Below, in pieces: positions 25,151 to 36,558 of a stretch of DNA of 64,000 bases (the first letter of the stretch is position 1; every line of letters starts with the position of its first letter). Position numbers and translations under genes: made by a program. The notes under the pieces were generated by a model. It searched no databases, was not told the DNA's origin, and was given only the letters and a program-made list of their open reading frames with translations. The stretch is from Rhyacichthys aspro. Taxonomy: Eukaryota > Chordata > Actinopteri > Gobiiformes > Rhyacichthyidae. The stretch lies in contig CM072163.1 in the NCBI GenBank assembly GCA_036850595.1, positions 4,574,595 through 4,638,594 on the forward strand, read 5' to 3'.

Positions 25151-28100
25151 GGACTACTTTAGTGTTAATGCTGGATGATTGATAGATATGTAGTGTGTAT
25201 AAAAACACTACACGATGCCCAAACTGCTCTCTGCACAAAAGCTTTTGCTGTGAATGTATCATTGACAGTGTTTGTTTGTGGTTTGACGTTTCTCTTTGCA
25301 AAGTGGCAGAAATGTAGCCTACTCTTAAAGGAATATTGATTTAAATGTACAACCCTCTTAACTGTGAAATCTCTCAAGACTGCAGCACATTTCACTCACA
25401 GGATTTGTCAGCCCTGACCTTCTTTGCACTTGGAAAAGTCACTGAACAACTTAAAATCAACAGCAGATATTTTCCTGGATAAGCTCTTCTGTGCATATGC
25501 AACTTTTAAACAACTATTGTAGGCGGCGTGCCTCAGGGTTGGTACAGGTCGAGATGCAGAAGAGCTGATCTATTCAACACTTCTGCATCTTGTTTATTTT
25601 TGAGTTGGCGGCCTGTACATCATGATTCAATGATAGTTCAAGGAAGAGCATTTCTTTTTTTGTTCGCAAACTTTTTTATTGATTTTTCATTATCAGCTCA
25701 GGCCTAGCACAAAAGAGTAGCATTTACATGTTCACATCATCTTCAGTGCAGTTACACACAGTAAGCTGGCTTTAAGTCAACAAAGCTTTGAGATCTTCCA
25801 CAGTTTTGTCCCAGAGTTTAATAGTTTCTTCTTTGTCATTATGTGCACTGTGGATAATTCAAGATAAGCCATATTAATAAAAGACTGGGAGTTAGAGGCC
25901 CTGATATGGTTACATATAATTAATACTAACCCAGAATCATGTACATATTTATCTTCTTCAAGTGGTAATACTGCACATGTCCCGCCTCATAACTCTGAGC
26001 TTTTGCTGGTACCTTGAAACCCAATACTTAGTGATCGTTTGCCTTCCTCTTTTCCCAAGACACAACCCAGCCAATTTAACATGTGTTTCTTTATTTCAGT
26101 CGATATATTTCTGTTCTTAGATTATTTTATGCAGATCATGATCTAAGATCTTGCCAGGGCCAGTGGATGTACAGATTTTTTTAAGGCAGCTATTGTGGAA
26201 GGCACCAGCCTTTCTCATATCTACTCACCCTTGAGTTTAGGAGTGCTTAGCTTTGTTAAGTTAGGAATTGATGTTTGACCAAAATCCTGAATACCTGCTC
26301 TCATGCTCTCAACTTTGCTACAGTTTAAGATCATTTAATAGAGTTTATAACCACCTCCCAGAAAAGTATTTTAAGTGAGACTTTTGTACAAAATTGTTCA
26401 TGAATATTAATGTTATAAGATCAGCCTTTGATTACATCCAACCCTTGCTTTTGCTCAAACGCTCATAATGAGCAGCCTTTTGACAGTCAGTACAAAGTCA
26501 TATGTTGATGTAACTGGGCTAACGTTGTAGCTGAGCGACGTGTTGTTATTGGCTCATGCAGCTTTCGGGATCTGTTTTTGTGGACACTGTTTTTAAGAAT
26601 CAACACTTTAATCAAAGAGCCTTTTAACTTCTCACTATTTTTATCTCACATTAAGTCAAATGACACAGGTCACTGGCAAAACAAAGCCCAGCTCTGCAGC
26701 TTTGTTTCATATCAAATTTATGATTGTATGATTCAGCATCTGCTTTTATCGGCTATGGTTTGAAAAAGCTATTATTTGCTAACAGCCTCTAATAAAGTGT
26801 AGCGGCCCAGCACCAAACAGCTGCCAGTGTTGGAGCTGGCTGCAACCGGAGAGGGTCAAACCAAAGCAATGATTTTCTCAGCAGTAGATACTGAGGCAAC
26901 ATTAATCACAGAGAGAAAGTGCAAACCTGAGGAGTTCTGTTACTCTACAATATATTTACAGAATGCAATAAAAATGTAATGTTTCCAGAGTAAAGTTACA
27001 TATGTCCACATTTGTTTCTCAATATAAAGGACCAAGGGTTTTTCTGCATCAAGTTTTGCAATTGCAGCTGATTCTTGATGTATTTTTTTGTTTCAAGCCA
27101 TGTTTCAAGCCAGTCTTTGTGACTTTTATTTATTTTATTTATAGATTTATTTACTTCTTTTTTTGAGAGGTTTGAGAGAGTAGTTTAAGAGGCTGGAGGT
27201 ACATCCAAAAACTGCAGCAAAAAAAACAGTAGTGGAAGAAGATTGTTTCCGATATATTTCCATCTTTCTGAACTTTTAAAACCAAAAAGCTCCAGCAGTT
27301 TTAGGGACGTTGAGTTCGATAGATCACGCTTGTGTTTGTTGCAATGTCTCTATCATCCATCAACAGACTGCAGTGGTTTGGTTTCAGTACAGTGTCACTC
27401 AACTTTTTTTCCACACCATAAAAACCATGATTATATGTGTTTGTTAATGAATTATTTACTTATCAGCGTTTGTAGGATATATACACCTCACATTGGATTC
27501 TGTTCTCGGCCCCATTTGTCCAGGTATAGATGCACAGGTTGTTAAACACACAGCTTTAGTTTCTTAAAGCCTCAGCTCTCGCTCCTGTCACTCGTCCAAT
27601 TTGCTTTACTCCAGCAGCTCTCCACAGGTTGAAGTGTGTTGCAGGGTTGTTACGGTGGTAGCTCATTAAAGACGTCCAGAGCGGGGCCTTTGTGAACCGA
27701 TTTGGTCGACAAAGAAACCACCAGACTACAGCTTTGAGACAAATGAACGAAGAAACAAAAAGGATAAGAGCAGTGCAAGTGATGCTACAGAGCAGTGCAG
27801 TGAAAGGTGTTAACACAACAAATTTAGCAGAGCACCTGAAGGGCTGCCCGCCGGGGGTTGGTGACAGCTCCCATTTTAACATCAGGCAAGTTTTAAACAA
27901 GATGCCCCACATGTGATGGCACTCACACTTTTTAGATACTTACACAAAGGCTTGTCAGAAGACTATTTAAATATTCAAATGATGTGAAATGTCCCAATTT
28001 AGCAAAAAACTGTCACTCCACTGAACAACATGGACGTAAACCAGACTGTAAATATACTGACATTTATATTGTACACAAAGACAGACAGATTTACAGACAG

Positions 28101-28294
28101 ATAAACAATATGGAGTTTGCTTCTTTTAGAGCTCCAGGACATGACTTCATGAAGTGACGCATTTGACCATTTCCACCATGTTGGAAGTCACATCTATCCT
28201 CGGATCATTTTCCACACAATTTCACAATCTGTGTGAGTCCCAAATAGCTCTTTCAGTTTTTTAAACAAGTAAAAATGGTCCAATCCGAACCAAA

Positions 28295-28317
28295 AAGCAC
28301 ATGGTTAATTTGCATAA
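28295..28317 (+). repeat. Dispersed repeat family B, copy 3
   Basis: Core CACATGGTTAATTTGCATAA, with the same ATTTGCAT octamer. Confidence 0.55.
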
Positions 28318-29479
28318 ACATACTGTGAACATGACATATTACACACCGTTTCTACTTAACATTGTGCCTTTTGTGGTATTGTAAACACTGAGTATAGTTT
28401 TAGTGTAATGGACTCAAAAAAATGATCCTTTTGCCATGTTGCTAAAGGTTTAGAAAGAAGGAAACCAAAGAACAGATTGAGCTGATGCAAGTGTACTGTA
28501 GTTTAAAGAAACATACGACTAGTGCCTTATAAGTGAGGTAGAGATTTTAATTAAATTACATTTTGTGACATGTAGCTCATTAACCGTGGAATTAAAGTGC
28601 TTATTAAACCGCGACAGCTTGAGATCTACTTTAGCACTACTCTCTCCTTGCTTGCTATTGCCTGTCAATATGGCGGATTACACACACTGTGTCATGTGAC
28701 AATGGGAGCTGTGCAGTGTCAAATCACAAGGCTCTAATAAATGTCATATGGCGACTACTAAAAACGAAAATGCATTTGTGCCACTGCATGAGTTCTACCA
28801 ACGTTGACCAATGGCTTGTGATTTATATCAGCTCCTAGTTTCAGTCTAATGGTCTAAAAGAGGATCTCATTATAGCCTACTTGCTGCATGTAATCCCTGA
28901 ATTTATAGCGGCTAGGTTACAGAGTACATACAGTTAGTCCCTGATGAGTGGCTTAACCTAATTTCTTCAAATAACCGTCTTGTTGGAGAAATCTCTCTCA
29001 AGATGTCTCCTCAGCACCTGTCCTTTAATACCACTCTACAGCAGTAGCGTAGATGGTGCATGGATGAAAAACGCTACAGTGAGCACTATAATCACATACT
29101 GTTGGGGTATATTAGTATAACATCTTGGCTGCTCATACATTTGGTTCTATATGATACTGCAGTGACCTTTGTGTGACTGTAATTGCAAACAGCATATCGC
29201 TCCACTTCACACTTTTAATGAGACTGAAGCCGCTCGTCTTCAAGGTCAGTTTAAATTACTACTAGCGTTAACACTTCTTCTTCTACTGTTTGTTATCCAG
29301 TATCGAGTGGAGTGGCTTGTTGTAGGGATACTTTTGTCTAATGTTCAGCTGCGTGTAGTAAATAACCAGACCAGTCTTGGTAAACAGCCTCCAGTCTCTA
29401 GCTCTCTGTTGTCGACTGGAACATGTGGAGATGCAAATGAGCGAGCATTGTTCCTCCGCCGCTCAGTCTCGGAGCGGCG

Positions 29480-29611
29480 ATGACATTTGGAAGAGCTGGC
29501 TTTCTTGGCGCGGACGAACTGCAGAGGGCATTTCACGGGTCCCACGGGAAGTTTGTGTGCAGTGAGGAGGATAAAGCGGCGCTGCTGCTAGCGCTGCGAG
29601 CCCTGCATTGA
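29480..29611 (+). CDS. Candidate 43-residue small ORF in a CpG-rich island
   Basis: An ATG in fair context (GCGGCGATGA) opens 43 codons ending in TGA. Codon third positions are strongly G/C-biased, unlike the surrounding intron. The peptide is amphipathic, with ELQRAFHGSHGKF and a charged, Leu/Ala-rich tail (EEDKAALLLALRALH). It lies within the pomgnt2 intron on the same strand. Part of it (29467-29561) is bracketed by a plausible acceptor (CCTCCGCCGCTCAG) and donor (GTGAGG), so it could instead be an alternative leader exon. A perfect 8-base inverted repeat (CGCCGCTC/GAGCGGCG) overlaps the start, with an octamer ATGCAAAT just upstream. I do not recognise the protein, and an enhancer is also possible. 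Confidence 0.3.
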   Translation: MTFGRAGFLGADELQRAFHGSHGKFVCSEEDKAALLLALRALH

Positions 29612-31223
29612 CCTTGTCATTGTGTACCCAAGGAGCACGCTGAATGTCTTCCTAATGCTCTCAGTGTAATGTTAAATCTAAAGCTTTGTTTCTATCAATG
29701 AGCAGTGTCAGGTTCACTTGAGTTGAGCAGGAGTTTGATGACAAACTGAAAGCTGACTCGCATTTTCACTCAGTCCAGGTGGAGATTGCAGCATCAGGTT
29801 TGCAAATTGAGTGATACCAACACCACTGAAGTTTGTATAAAAGAACCAAATTAAGCTAAAGTATTTTGCCATTATCTTACTTGAAGAAGTAATGAACTGT
29901 GACAAGAGACTAGGAATAGATGGAAAACAAAGAAAGACCTTTTTCTTCTTGTTTCCCAGTAATCAATCTCCATTATAACTGAGCTGTACAAGGTTTCTAC
30001 ATTTTAAACAACTCACTGTTTATGTCACTTGTTTGTCATGTTAATTGTAATGTAGACAGTGAAGGAGGAGGATTTATTCACAAAGCAAGGGACAACACTA
30101 ACCAAACCTGGGAATAATGATAGCCATGTTGTTTATTTCAGAGAAAGCATGAGACATTTGTTGTTCTTTCCTCTCGGTATGTGCCTCGTTATGTCGTGAT
30201 ATCAATAAATAATAATAATACAGGTGTAGAAATAGCTTCTGTCCTCCGTACCCTCTGAGCTTTAGACCCTAGCATCTCAGAATCTGATCTACTTTATTAG
30301 ACAGGTTGAGGTCGTGGTGCTTTATTATTTAACAACTCTGTGACTGGTTAGATCTGCTGCGTGAAATTCATTTAACTAAACTTCTTGTGGTTGTAAAAAA
30401 ATAAAAATATTAAAAAAAACACAAATAGCCACTTCACAAAAAACAGCCTTATTTTGTTTGTACCCAATTCACAAATAAATGGTGCAACTGCTGCTGGAGT
30501 GGAAAAGCTGTAATGCCTAATAGAAGGTTGTTCAGTGTTTTTTGTATTGTTTGTATTGTTGCAACCAGAATATTTATTGTGATTCAATTTTCAGACTTTA
30601 TTACCCATCCCTATTTATGTTCTTTGAGTCTAATTTCTTTCAGTGACTTTACTTAGCTTCCTCGTGTCTTGGTAGCCCAACAGAAGGATACTAAAAGTGT
30701 ACTTATTTCTGAAGCCTTCAAGGCATTTTCACACAAATAAACACACCAAACTAAATTGTATTGATTGATGAAACAGCACCCGCAGACTTCTGATTATGGT
30801 TTATTTCACTTGGGTTTTTGTCTGCTGCATCAGCACTGAGCCCATTCTGCAGCACTCACAGCTTTGATTTACATCTCCTCTGCCTCTCAATGACGTCTTG
30901 TCACAGGAAATAACATTAACCTTTTTTATCTGCTTATTATGCCGGGATGATTCTTAAAGGAAGTGAAGAGAATTGTTTTTGGTAGACCCCACACATCTTT
31001 GGATTTATTTAGAGCATCTATTTGCATATAAACAACAGATTTCTTTGTTTTTATCTTAGCATAGACTGTCTTTCTGGCGTCTTACCCGTCAACACCATTT
31101 GTTTTGAATGTAAAAATACATTACATATCTAGCTTACAGTGGCAGTTCGCCCAGTAAGGTCAACAGCGAGAGAGCTGTGTGGGTGCTGATCCTGTCAACA
31201 ATGGCCTAGATTTCAGGCAAAGT

Positions 31224-31244
31224 AAAAAAAAAAAAAAAAAAAAA
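31224..31244. repeat. Poly(A) tract
   Basis: Twenty-one consecutive A residues in the pomgnt2 intron. No clear retroposon body precedes it. Confidence 0.8.
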
Positions 31245-32760
31245 GCCTGGTTATGGTCACTCCAATGTCATTGAGCCTTATACTGTGAAAATAACACATT
31301 AAACCAAGCCAGAAGCCTGAGGTCTGTATAAAAGTGAGCTTGATCCACGTATGTTTTAGTATTTGCGAATATACCTCAAGTAACAACAGATCTAAACGCT
31401 GTCTGTGTCTTGTTGAATTTACTTTTGAATCCTAAAAGCCTCGTCATGTCCAGTGTTCAGAGAATTGAATGTGAAAAGCCTTAACCTTTCCACTTTAGAG
31501 GTTAAAATTAGCACAACCCAAAGGACTGCGGTGCCAGAATAAATAACATTCAACCAAACCACGATTAATATTCATACTTTTACAGCTCTGAGACGGTTGG
31601 GTGGACTTACTGCAATGTCAAATGGACAGATAAAAGACATTTTGCGGGTTCTCTCTTACGCTTTAACAGGTGCATCGTGGGAGAGTTACTCAATAAATGT
31701 CATCCCCAGCTGTGTCTTGAAAAAGGGAGATCATTTATTTAAGATCATTATACATTTTAAGAACCTTTACAGAAAGTCAAAAGAAAGTCAGCATTTCTTG
31801 AGGTCTGATTAAATGTTTGGTTTGTATTGAAGTATTGTTAGTATGACTCTTTCTTTGTCAGTTTGCTTATTTATGTGATAACTTGCAGCATAATAAAACA
31901 TTTGAATTTGGATCAGAGGTATACCAGAAAAAAACAATAGAAAGTGCAGTCTTTTTATGATTTTTTTATTCATGAGACGGTATCATATTTAATGTTTTTT
32001 GTGGAAAAAGAAAAAAAAAGAAAAGATGTTGTTTCCTGAGTTGTTGAAGAAAACATAAGTGTGAAGCTGAAAGTCTTCTAAACCTTGAGTAAAAGGAAGG
32101 ATGCCTGAAACCCTTGCTCTGCTGTAACCTGAGAGTCCTGCTTGTTACTAGTTTGATGTATGGATACCTCTGTGCTGCACTGCTGTGTCGGGAAATAGGC
32201 CTGGATTTCCCAGAGCTGCAGGACAGGGCTCATGTAGCATTTATGATTCAGACATCAAAATGTTTATTTTTGTGTGGAAAAGAAAAGGGTTTGACTAAAA
32301 AAAGCTAAGAAAAAATGTAATAAATCACAATTGGGGTTTTTTCTCACTGCAATCTTAGACCTTTTAAGAAAATCCCACTATTTATAGGCAATTAAAGTAT
32401 AGACGCAGGTGCTTGCTCTTGACTGACTGATCATTGCACTAAATAGATAACTTTAGCATAATAAAGAGCCTAAAAAGCATAATATTTAGACAGCCTCTCG
32501 AAAGTTGTATAGCCTACCATGCAAATGATAATGCCATGTTAGTCTTGTAAGTCAGATATTGTCTCAAGAGTACTTTGTAACAGAACTTGGCCATCTTACA
32601 ATTTTAAATCAATATCAATCTTGATTTGAGAGAGATGGCAATATATTCTCAAATAGTCATATGCCAGTTGAAAAAGATTGCTCAATGTTGGAAAACAAAG
32701 CTAGGATTTATTTACAACAGCTGTAGAGAAGAAGTCATGCAGTTCTCTCTTTGTTTTCAG

Positions 32761-32903
32761 TGTTTACCCACACCCAACTACTCCACATTGACCAGACCTG
32801 TACCGACCCACTCAGGGAAAACATTACATCCCTGTTCCCTTTTCCAACATTACCATAACCTCACCTTTTCCTACCCCTTGCCCTGAACTCCCTGTCAGCA
32901 GAG
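32761..32903 (+). other. Exon-like segment in pomgnt2 intron
   Basis: A C-rich 143-base segment follows a strong acceptor (TCTCTCTTTGTTTTCAG) and precedes a usable donor (CAGAG then GTAACG). It carries no convincing coding frame. It could be an alternative leader exon of pomgnt2, or chance. Confidence 0.2.
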
Positions 32904-33821
32904 GTAACGTTTAGTTCACTGTAAACTCTAAGGAAATGAACTTTAAAGATCTAAGCTGTTTGATTCAACATATAAGCTGACTAAATCTCTCTTTTTTCTT
33001 CCTCTGTGGAGCTGTTGTGCATCACTGGTTTTAAAAAAGTGCCCTTTCTGTCTGGTATGCATTGGCTGAGTTTGATCAAAAGCAGTGACCCTGTATCCAG
33101 AAACATATTGTACTTGTGCAGTGTCAAAAATGTCCCAGGGACATTCGCTCAGCTTCTGCAGAATGGAAAGAGCTCAAGGAATGTATCTGACAACTGTGGG
33201 AACAAAAGGCAAAAGTGGTGCTTGTGTAAAAACAGTAACTGGGAATAGAACGAGACAAGATAACAGCAAACATGGAGGATACGAGACGAGACATACCCAG
33301 TTACAACCTTTATTCCCTGATGGTAGGTGAAAGGAACTGCAAAAAAAAAAAACAGTGTGATATGTGATTGCCAAAAGAAAAACGATATCTAGAATAACTG
33401 TGTGTGAGGTGTTATTGTGTGAAACCTCACACTAACAAAAGCTGCAGGTAAAAGGAGGAAGAGAGAATAAATAAGGGGAGAAGTGTGAATCTGTATAGAC
33501 TCTGTAAGCTTCCTGGTTATGTTTGCGGTAAAGTGAGATTATGTGACATCTTGTCTTAAATTTGGGGCTATGTATTCTTGTATATATGGAGCTTAAGGTT
33601 TTGAATTAACCCTTTCTTTGATTACATTAACATTTGAGATTTTATCACATATTGCTGATATGGAACTTTTATATAGATATTTAGGGTGTGTTCACACTTG
33701 TCATCTGCTTCATTTAGTTTGCACCAAAACAGAAAATGATTCATTATGTTTGGTCCACTGTAAAAAGCCCCGCTGCACAAACTTCTTAAACCAAAAAACA
33801 AAAAACTCTTCTCAAGAAACA

Positions 33822-33834
33822 CACTAGATGGCGC
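33822..33834 (+). promoter_or_regulatory. CTCF-like motif
   Basis: CACTAGATGGCGC on the plus strand, close to the CTCF core, about 850 bases upstream of the pomgnt2 coding exon. Called from the motif only. Confidence 0.35.
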
Positions 33835-34676
33835 TTGTGGTGACAAATCCTCAAACTCACGCACAAGCAATTGGACAAACCAGTTTAACTCTCCAGCAGA
33901 TGACTTCAGGTGAAACCTTTGTTTGCAGGCTCTTCAGATGGTTATTTAGCATGCCGGTTGCCTCGTACTGGCTGGCAGCTGCTATCCATTAGACCCCTGG
34001 TTTGATTTAGTCTCTCAATGACTCACTTGTTCTCCGGGTATGCAGATGAGTCGGGTCGAGAGCCGTACTGTTGTTCTTTTCTCTGCGTCTCCTCACTGTG
34101 TAATTTGTCCTGACATATCAGGGATGTTAGGTTAGGAAAAAGTCTAATTTATTTGCCAAGGTAAACTATTGCTGTGTGTGAAGGTGGGAGTGAGGCCTGA
34201 TGAATCACTGCATTGTATTCTTTACATAGAGAGTTGCAGCATTGTAGTCCTAAGTAATGATTTCATAAGCAGTATTTTATGTGCAAGAATGACAAAAAAA
34301 ACTTCATCAAAAGTAGGAGAAACTCTGCAGTGGAAATTTACTTGAAAAATTAACTGGCCTCCATTATGTTTTATTTCATTAGTTGAGTAGTAATTTAGAA
34401 ATAAGAGCATTTTGATTTGGCTGCTGTCCATTTTGTTGATTTAGACTTATTTTTAAAGTATAATATAATTCTTGACAAACATAATTTGCATTTTGTGGCT
34501 TGTCCAAACTCACAGGATCTCTCTTGTTTTCTTGGTTTGGAAAAGAGTGGAAACCCTGTATGGTTCGCTGTATACAGTATTAGTCACAGATTTCAGTTTT
34601 TATGTTACTGTTCAGTCCCGTTAATGATGTTCTTCACCTAATGGTATCTTCTGTGTCTCTTCCTCTTGTCTTTCAG

Positions 34677-34785
34677 TCACAGCCCGTTGGCGGATGTCTC
34701 GTCGCCTCCCTCTGAGGTGGGAGGCCAGTCGGGAGGTGGGCCCTGAGCAGCTGCAGTGATGCGGGCTTCAGTGGCGGGCTGTAAG
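34677..34785 (+). promoter_or_regulatory. pomgnt2: pomgnt2 5' leader in coding exon with overlapping uORF
   Basis: The exon starts after the acceptor CTTGTCTTTCAG (AG at 34675-34676). An ATG at 34694 opens a 21-residue uORF ending in TGA at 34757-34759. That stop shares its A with the in-frame ATG at 34759 (TGATG). The conserved protein start is 27 bases downstream, at 34786. The uORF start has a weak context (C at -3, T at +4), so some leaky scanning is expected. Confidence 0.75.
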
Positions 34786-36558
34786 ATGAGCGTGGGTGCG
34801 CTCCTCAACGGGCTGCTGGTCTCCGTAGTCGCAGCCCTGCTTTGGAAGTACTCCAAACTGAGTGAGCACGCTGCCCTGCTCGAGGAGGAGCTACACATGA
34901 CGCGGCAGTCCCAGGAGCTGTCGCAGGCCCGCATCGACTACCACGTCGCCCTGGAAGCTCTTCAAGAACACGGGACACAAATGGTCTGTACTGGGAAAAT
35001 GCACACGGACCGTATCTGCCGTTTTGACTACCTCTGCTACTGCTCGGACGCAGAGGAGTTTGTCTTCTTCCACTCTAATTCATCTGTAATGCTGCCTAAC
35101 TTAGGATCTAGACGTTTTCAGCCTGCTCTGTTAGACTTGTCCTCGGTGGAAGATCACAACACTCAGTACTTCAACTTTTTAGAGCTGCCTGTTGCTGCGT
35201 TAAAGTTCATGCCCAAGCCTGTATTTGTACCTGACGTGACCCTTATCCTAAACCGCTTCAATCCGGACAATCTGATGCACGTTTTCCACGACGACCTCCT
35301 CCCAGCTTACTACACCATGAAACAGTATTCAGACTTGGACGACGAGGCTCGGTTAGTTTTTATGGAGGGATGGAGCGAAGGTCCGCACTTTGACCTTTAC
35401 CGACTTCTCAGCAGCAAGCAGCCTCTTTTAAAAGAACAGCTTAAGAACTTTGGGAAGCTAATGTGTTTTACCAAATCGTACGTCGGCTTGTCCAAGATGA
35501 CCACGTGGTACCAGTACGGCTTTGTCCAGCCGCAAGGACCTAAAGCTAACATCTTGGTTTCAGGGAACGAGATTCGACAGTTTGCCAAGGCTTTGATGGA
35601 GAAAATGAACATCTCGAGGACAGAAGAGGCTGAGAAAGACGTGAGCGGAGAAGACGAGAAGGAGAAAAAGGAGGAGTACATTGTAGTTTTCAGTCGTTCA
35701 ACAACAAGGCTAATCCTGAACGAGGCTGAGCTGATTATGGCACTGGCGCAGGAGTTTCAAATGAGAGTCGTCACCGTTTCCTTAGAAGACCAGTCCTTCC
35801 CTAGCATCGTCCAAGTGATCAGTGGGGCCTTTATGCTCGTCAGCATGCACGGAGCCCAGCTCATCACCTCACTTTTCCTTCCCAGAGGAGCTGTCGTGGT
35901 CGAGCTGTTCCCATTCGCCGTCAACCCAGAACAGTACACCCCTTACAAAACCCTTGCGTCCCTCCCCGGCATGGAGCTTCACTATATTTCATGGAGAAAC
36001 ACAATCGAGGAGAACACCGTGACTCATCCGGACAGACCCTGGGAACAAGGAGGCATCAGTCACTTGGAAAAAGCTGAACAAGAGCGGATACTCACCAGCA
36101 AAGACGTCCCGAGACACTTGTGTTGTCGTAATCCGGAGTGGCTTTTCCGGATCTACCAGGACACTTTGGTGGACATACCTTCGTTTTTGGAAGTTGTCAA
36201 AGAAGGAATGAAAACCAAGCCGATTTTGAAGAAGTCAAAGCTGGCGACCTTGGTTCATCCAGGCCGAGTTAGAGAACCTCAGTGTCAGACCTCGGTACAA
36301 ACGTCAAACGAGGCCAAACTAACGGTCTCTTGGCAGATACCGTGGAATCTTAAATTTCTAAAAGTAAGAGAAGTCAAGTACGAAGTCTGGATTCAAGAGC
36401 AGGGAGAAAATACCTACATGCCTTACATCCTTCCTCAACAAAACTATACTTTTTCTGAAAACATCAAACCATTCACCACTTATTTGGTTTGGGTTCGATG
36501 TATCTTCAACAAGAACCTTCTGGGCCCCTTTGCAGATGTTCTCATGTGTAGGACCTAG
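34786..36558 (+). CDS. pomgnt2: Protein O-mannose beta-1,4-N-acetylglucosaminyltransferase 2
   Basis: This is the complete 590-residue protein in one exon, as in other vertebrates (human 580). The enzyme is an ER type II membrane protein of glycosyltransferase family 61. It adds beta-1,4-GlcNAc to O-mannose, starting the core M3 glycan of alpha-dystroglycan. Visible features are a short cytoplasmic tail and signal anchor (about 5-22, LLNGLLVSVVAALLW), a stem with an acidic helix, the catalytic domain (about 70-470) with NRFNPDNLMHVFHDD, KANILVSGNEIRQF, VSMHGAQL and PRHLCCRNPEW, and a C-terminal fibronectin III domain (about 490-590) with TVSWQIPW and the WVRC end. N-glycosylation sequons lie at N98 (NSS), N275 (NIS) and N553 (NYT). 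A Lys/Glu-rich insertion near 279-297 is longer than in mammals. I chose 34786 because MSVGALLNGLLVSV aligns with the family N-terminus and has A at -3. The in-frame ATG at 34759 would add nine residues. Confidence 0.97.
   Translation: MSVGALLNGLLVSVVAALLWKYSKLSEHAALLEEELHMTRQSQELSQARIDYHVALEALQEHGTQMVCTGKMHTDRICRFDYLCYCSDAEEFVFFHSNSSVMLPNLGSRRFQPALLDLSSVEDHNTQYFNFLELPVAALKFMPKPVFVPDVTLILNRFNPDNLMHVFHDDLLPAYYTMKQYSDLDDEARLVFMEGWSEGPHFDLYRLLSSKQPLLKEQLKNFGKLMCFTKSYVGLSKMTTWYQYGFVQPQGPKANILVSGNEIRQFAKALMEKMNISRTEEAEKDVSGEDEKEKKEEYIVVFSRSTTRLILNEAELIMALAQEFQMRVVTVSLEDQSFPSIVQVISGAFMLVSMHGAQLITSLFLPRGAVVVELFPFAVNPEQYTPYKTLASLPGMELHYISWRNTIEENTVTHPDRPWEQGGISHLEKAEQERILTSKDVPRHLCCRNPEWLFRIYQDTLVDIPSFLEVVKEGMKTKPILKKSKLATLVHPGRVREPQCQTSVQTSNEAKLTVSWQIPWNLKFLKVREVKYEVWIQEQGENTYMPYILPQQNYTFSENIKPFTTYLVWVRCIFNKNLLGPFADVLMCRT

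Larger units (their letters stand above)
19399..34676 (+). other. pomgnt2: pomgnt2 intron 1
   Basis: About 15 kb between the exon-1 donor and the acceptor (CTTGTCTTTCAG) of the coding exon. It is mostly AT-rich. It contains GC-richer patches at 22380-22780, 23640-24200, 27560-27900 and 29390-29620, an exon-like segment at 32761-32903, a diverged repeat at 24800-25150 and microsatellites. Long-looking frames at 23793-24164 and 27556-27912 (minus) show no domain or splice support, and I do not call them genes. Confidence 0.55.

Noticed and set aside
27556..27912. 118-codon minus-strand frame in the pomgnt2 intron
   Set aside because: It has no recognisable domain and no splice support, and the opposite strand is open too. 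Probably a GC-richer non-coding block.
34180..34210. GGCCTGATGAATCAC, considered as a miR-138 relative because that miRNA lies in the wider human region
   Set aside because: The mature miRNA sequence is not present and no hairpin was apparent.
34756..34758. Possible GTG start of pomgnt2 at 34756
   Set aside because: Nuclear vertebrate genes rarely use GTG. ATGs at 34759 and 34786 are available, and the second matches the family N-terminus.
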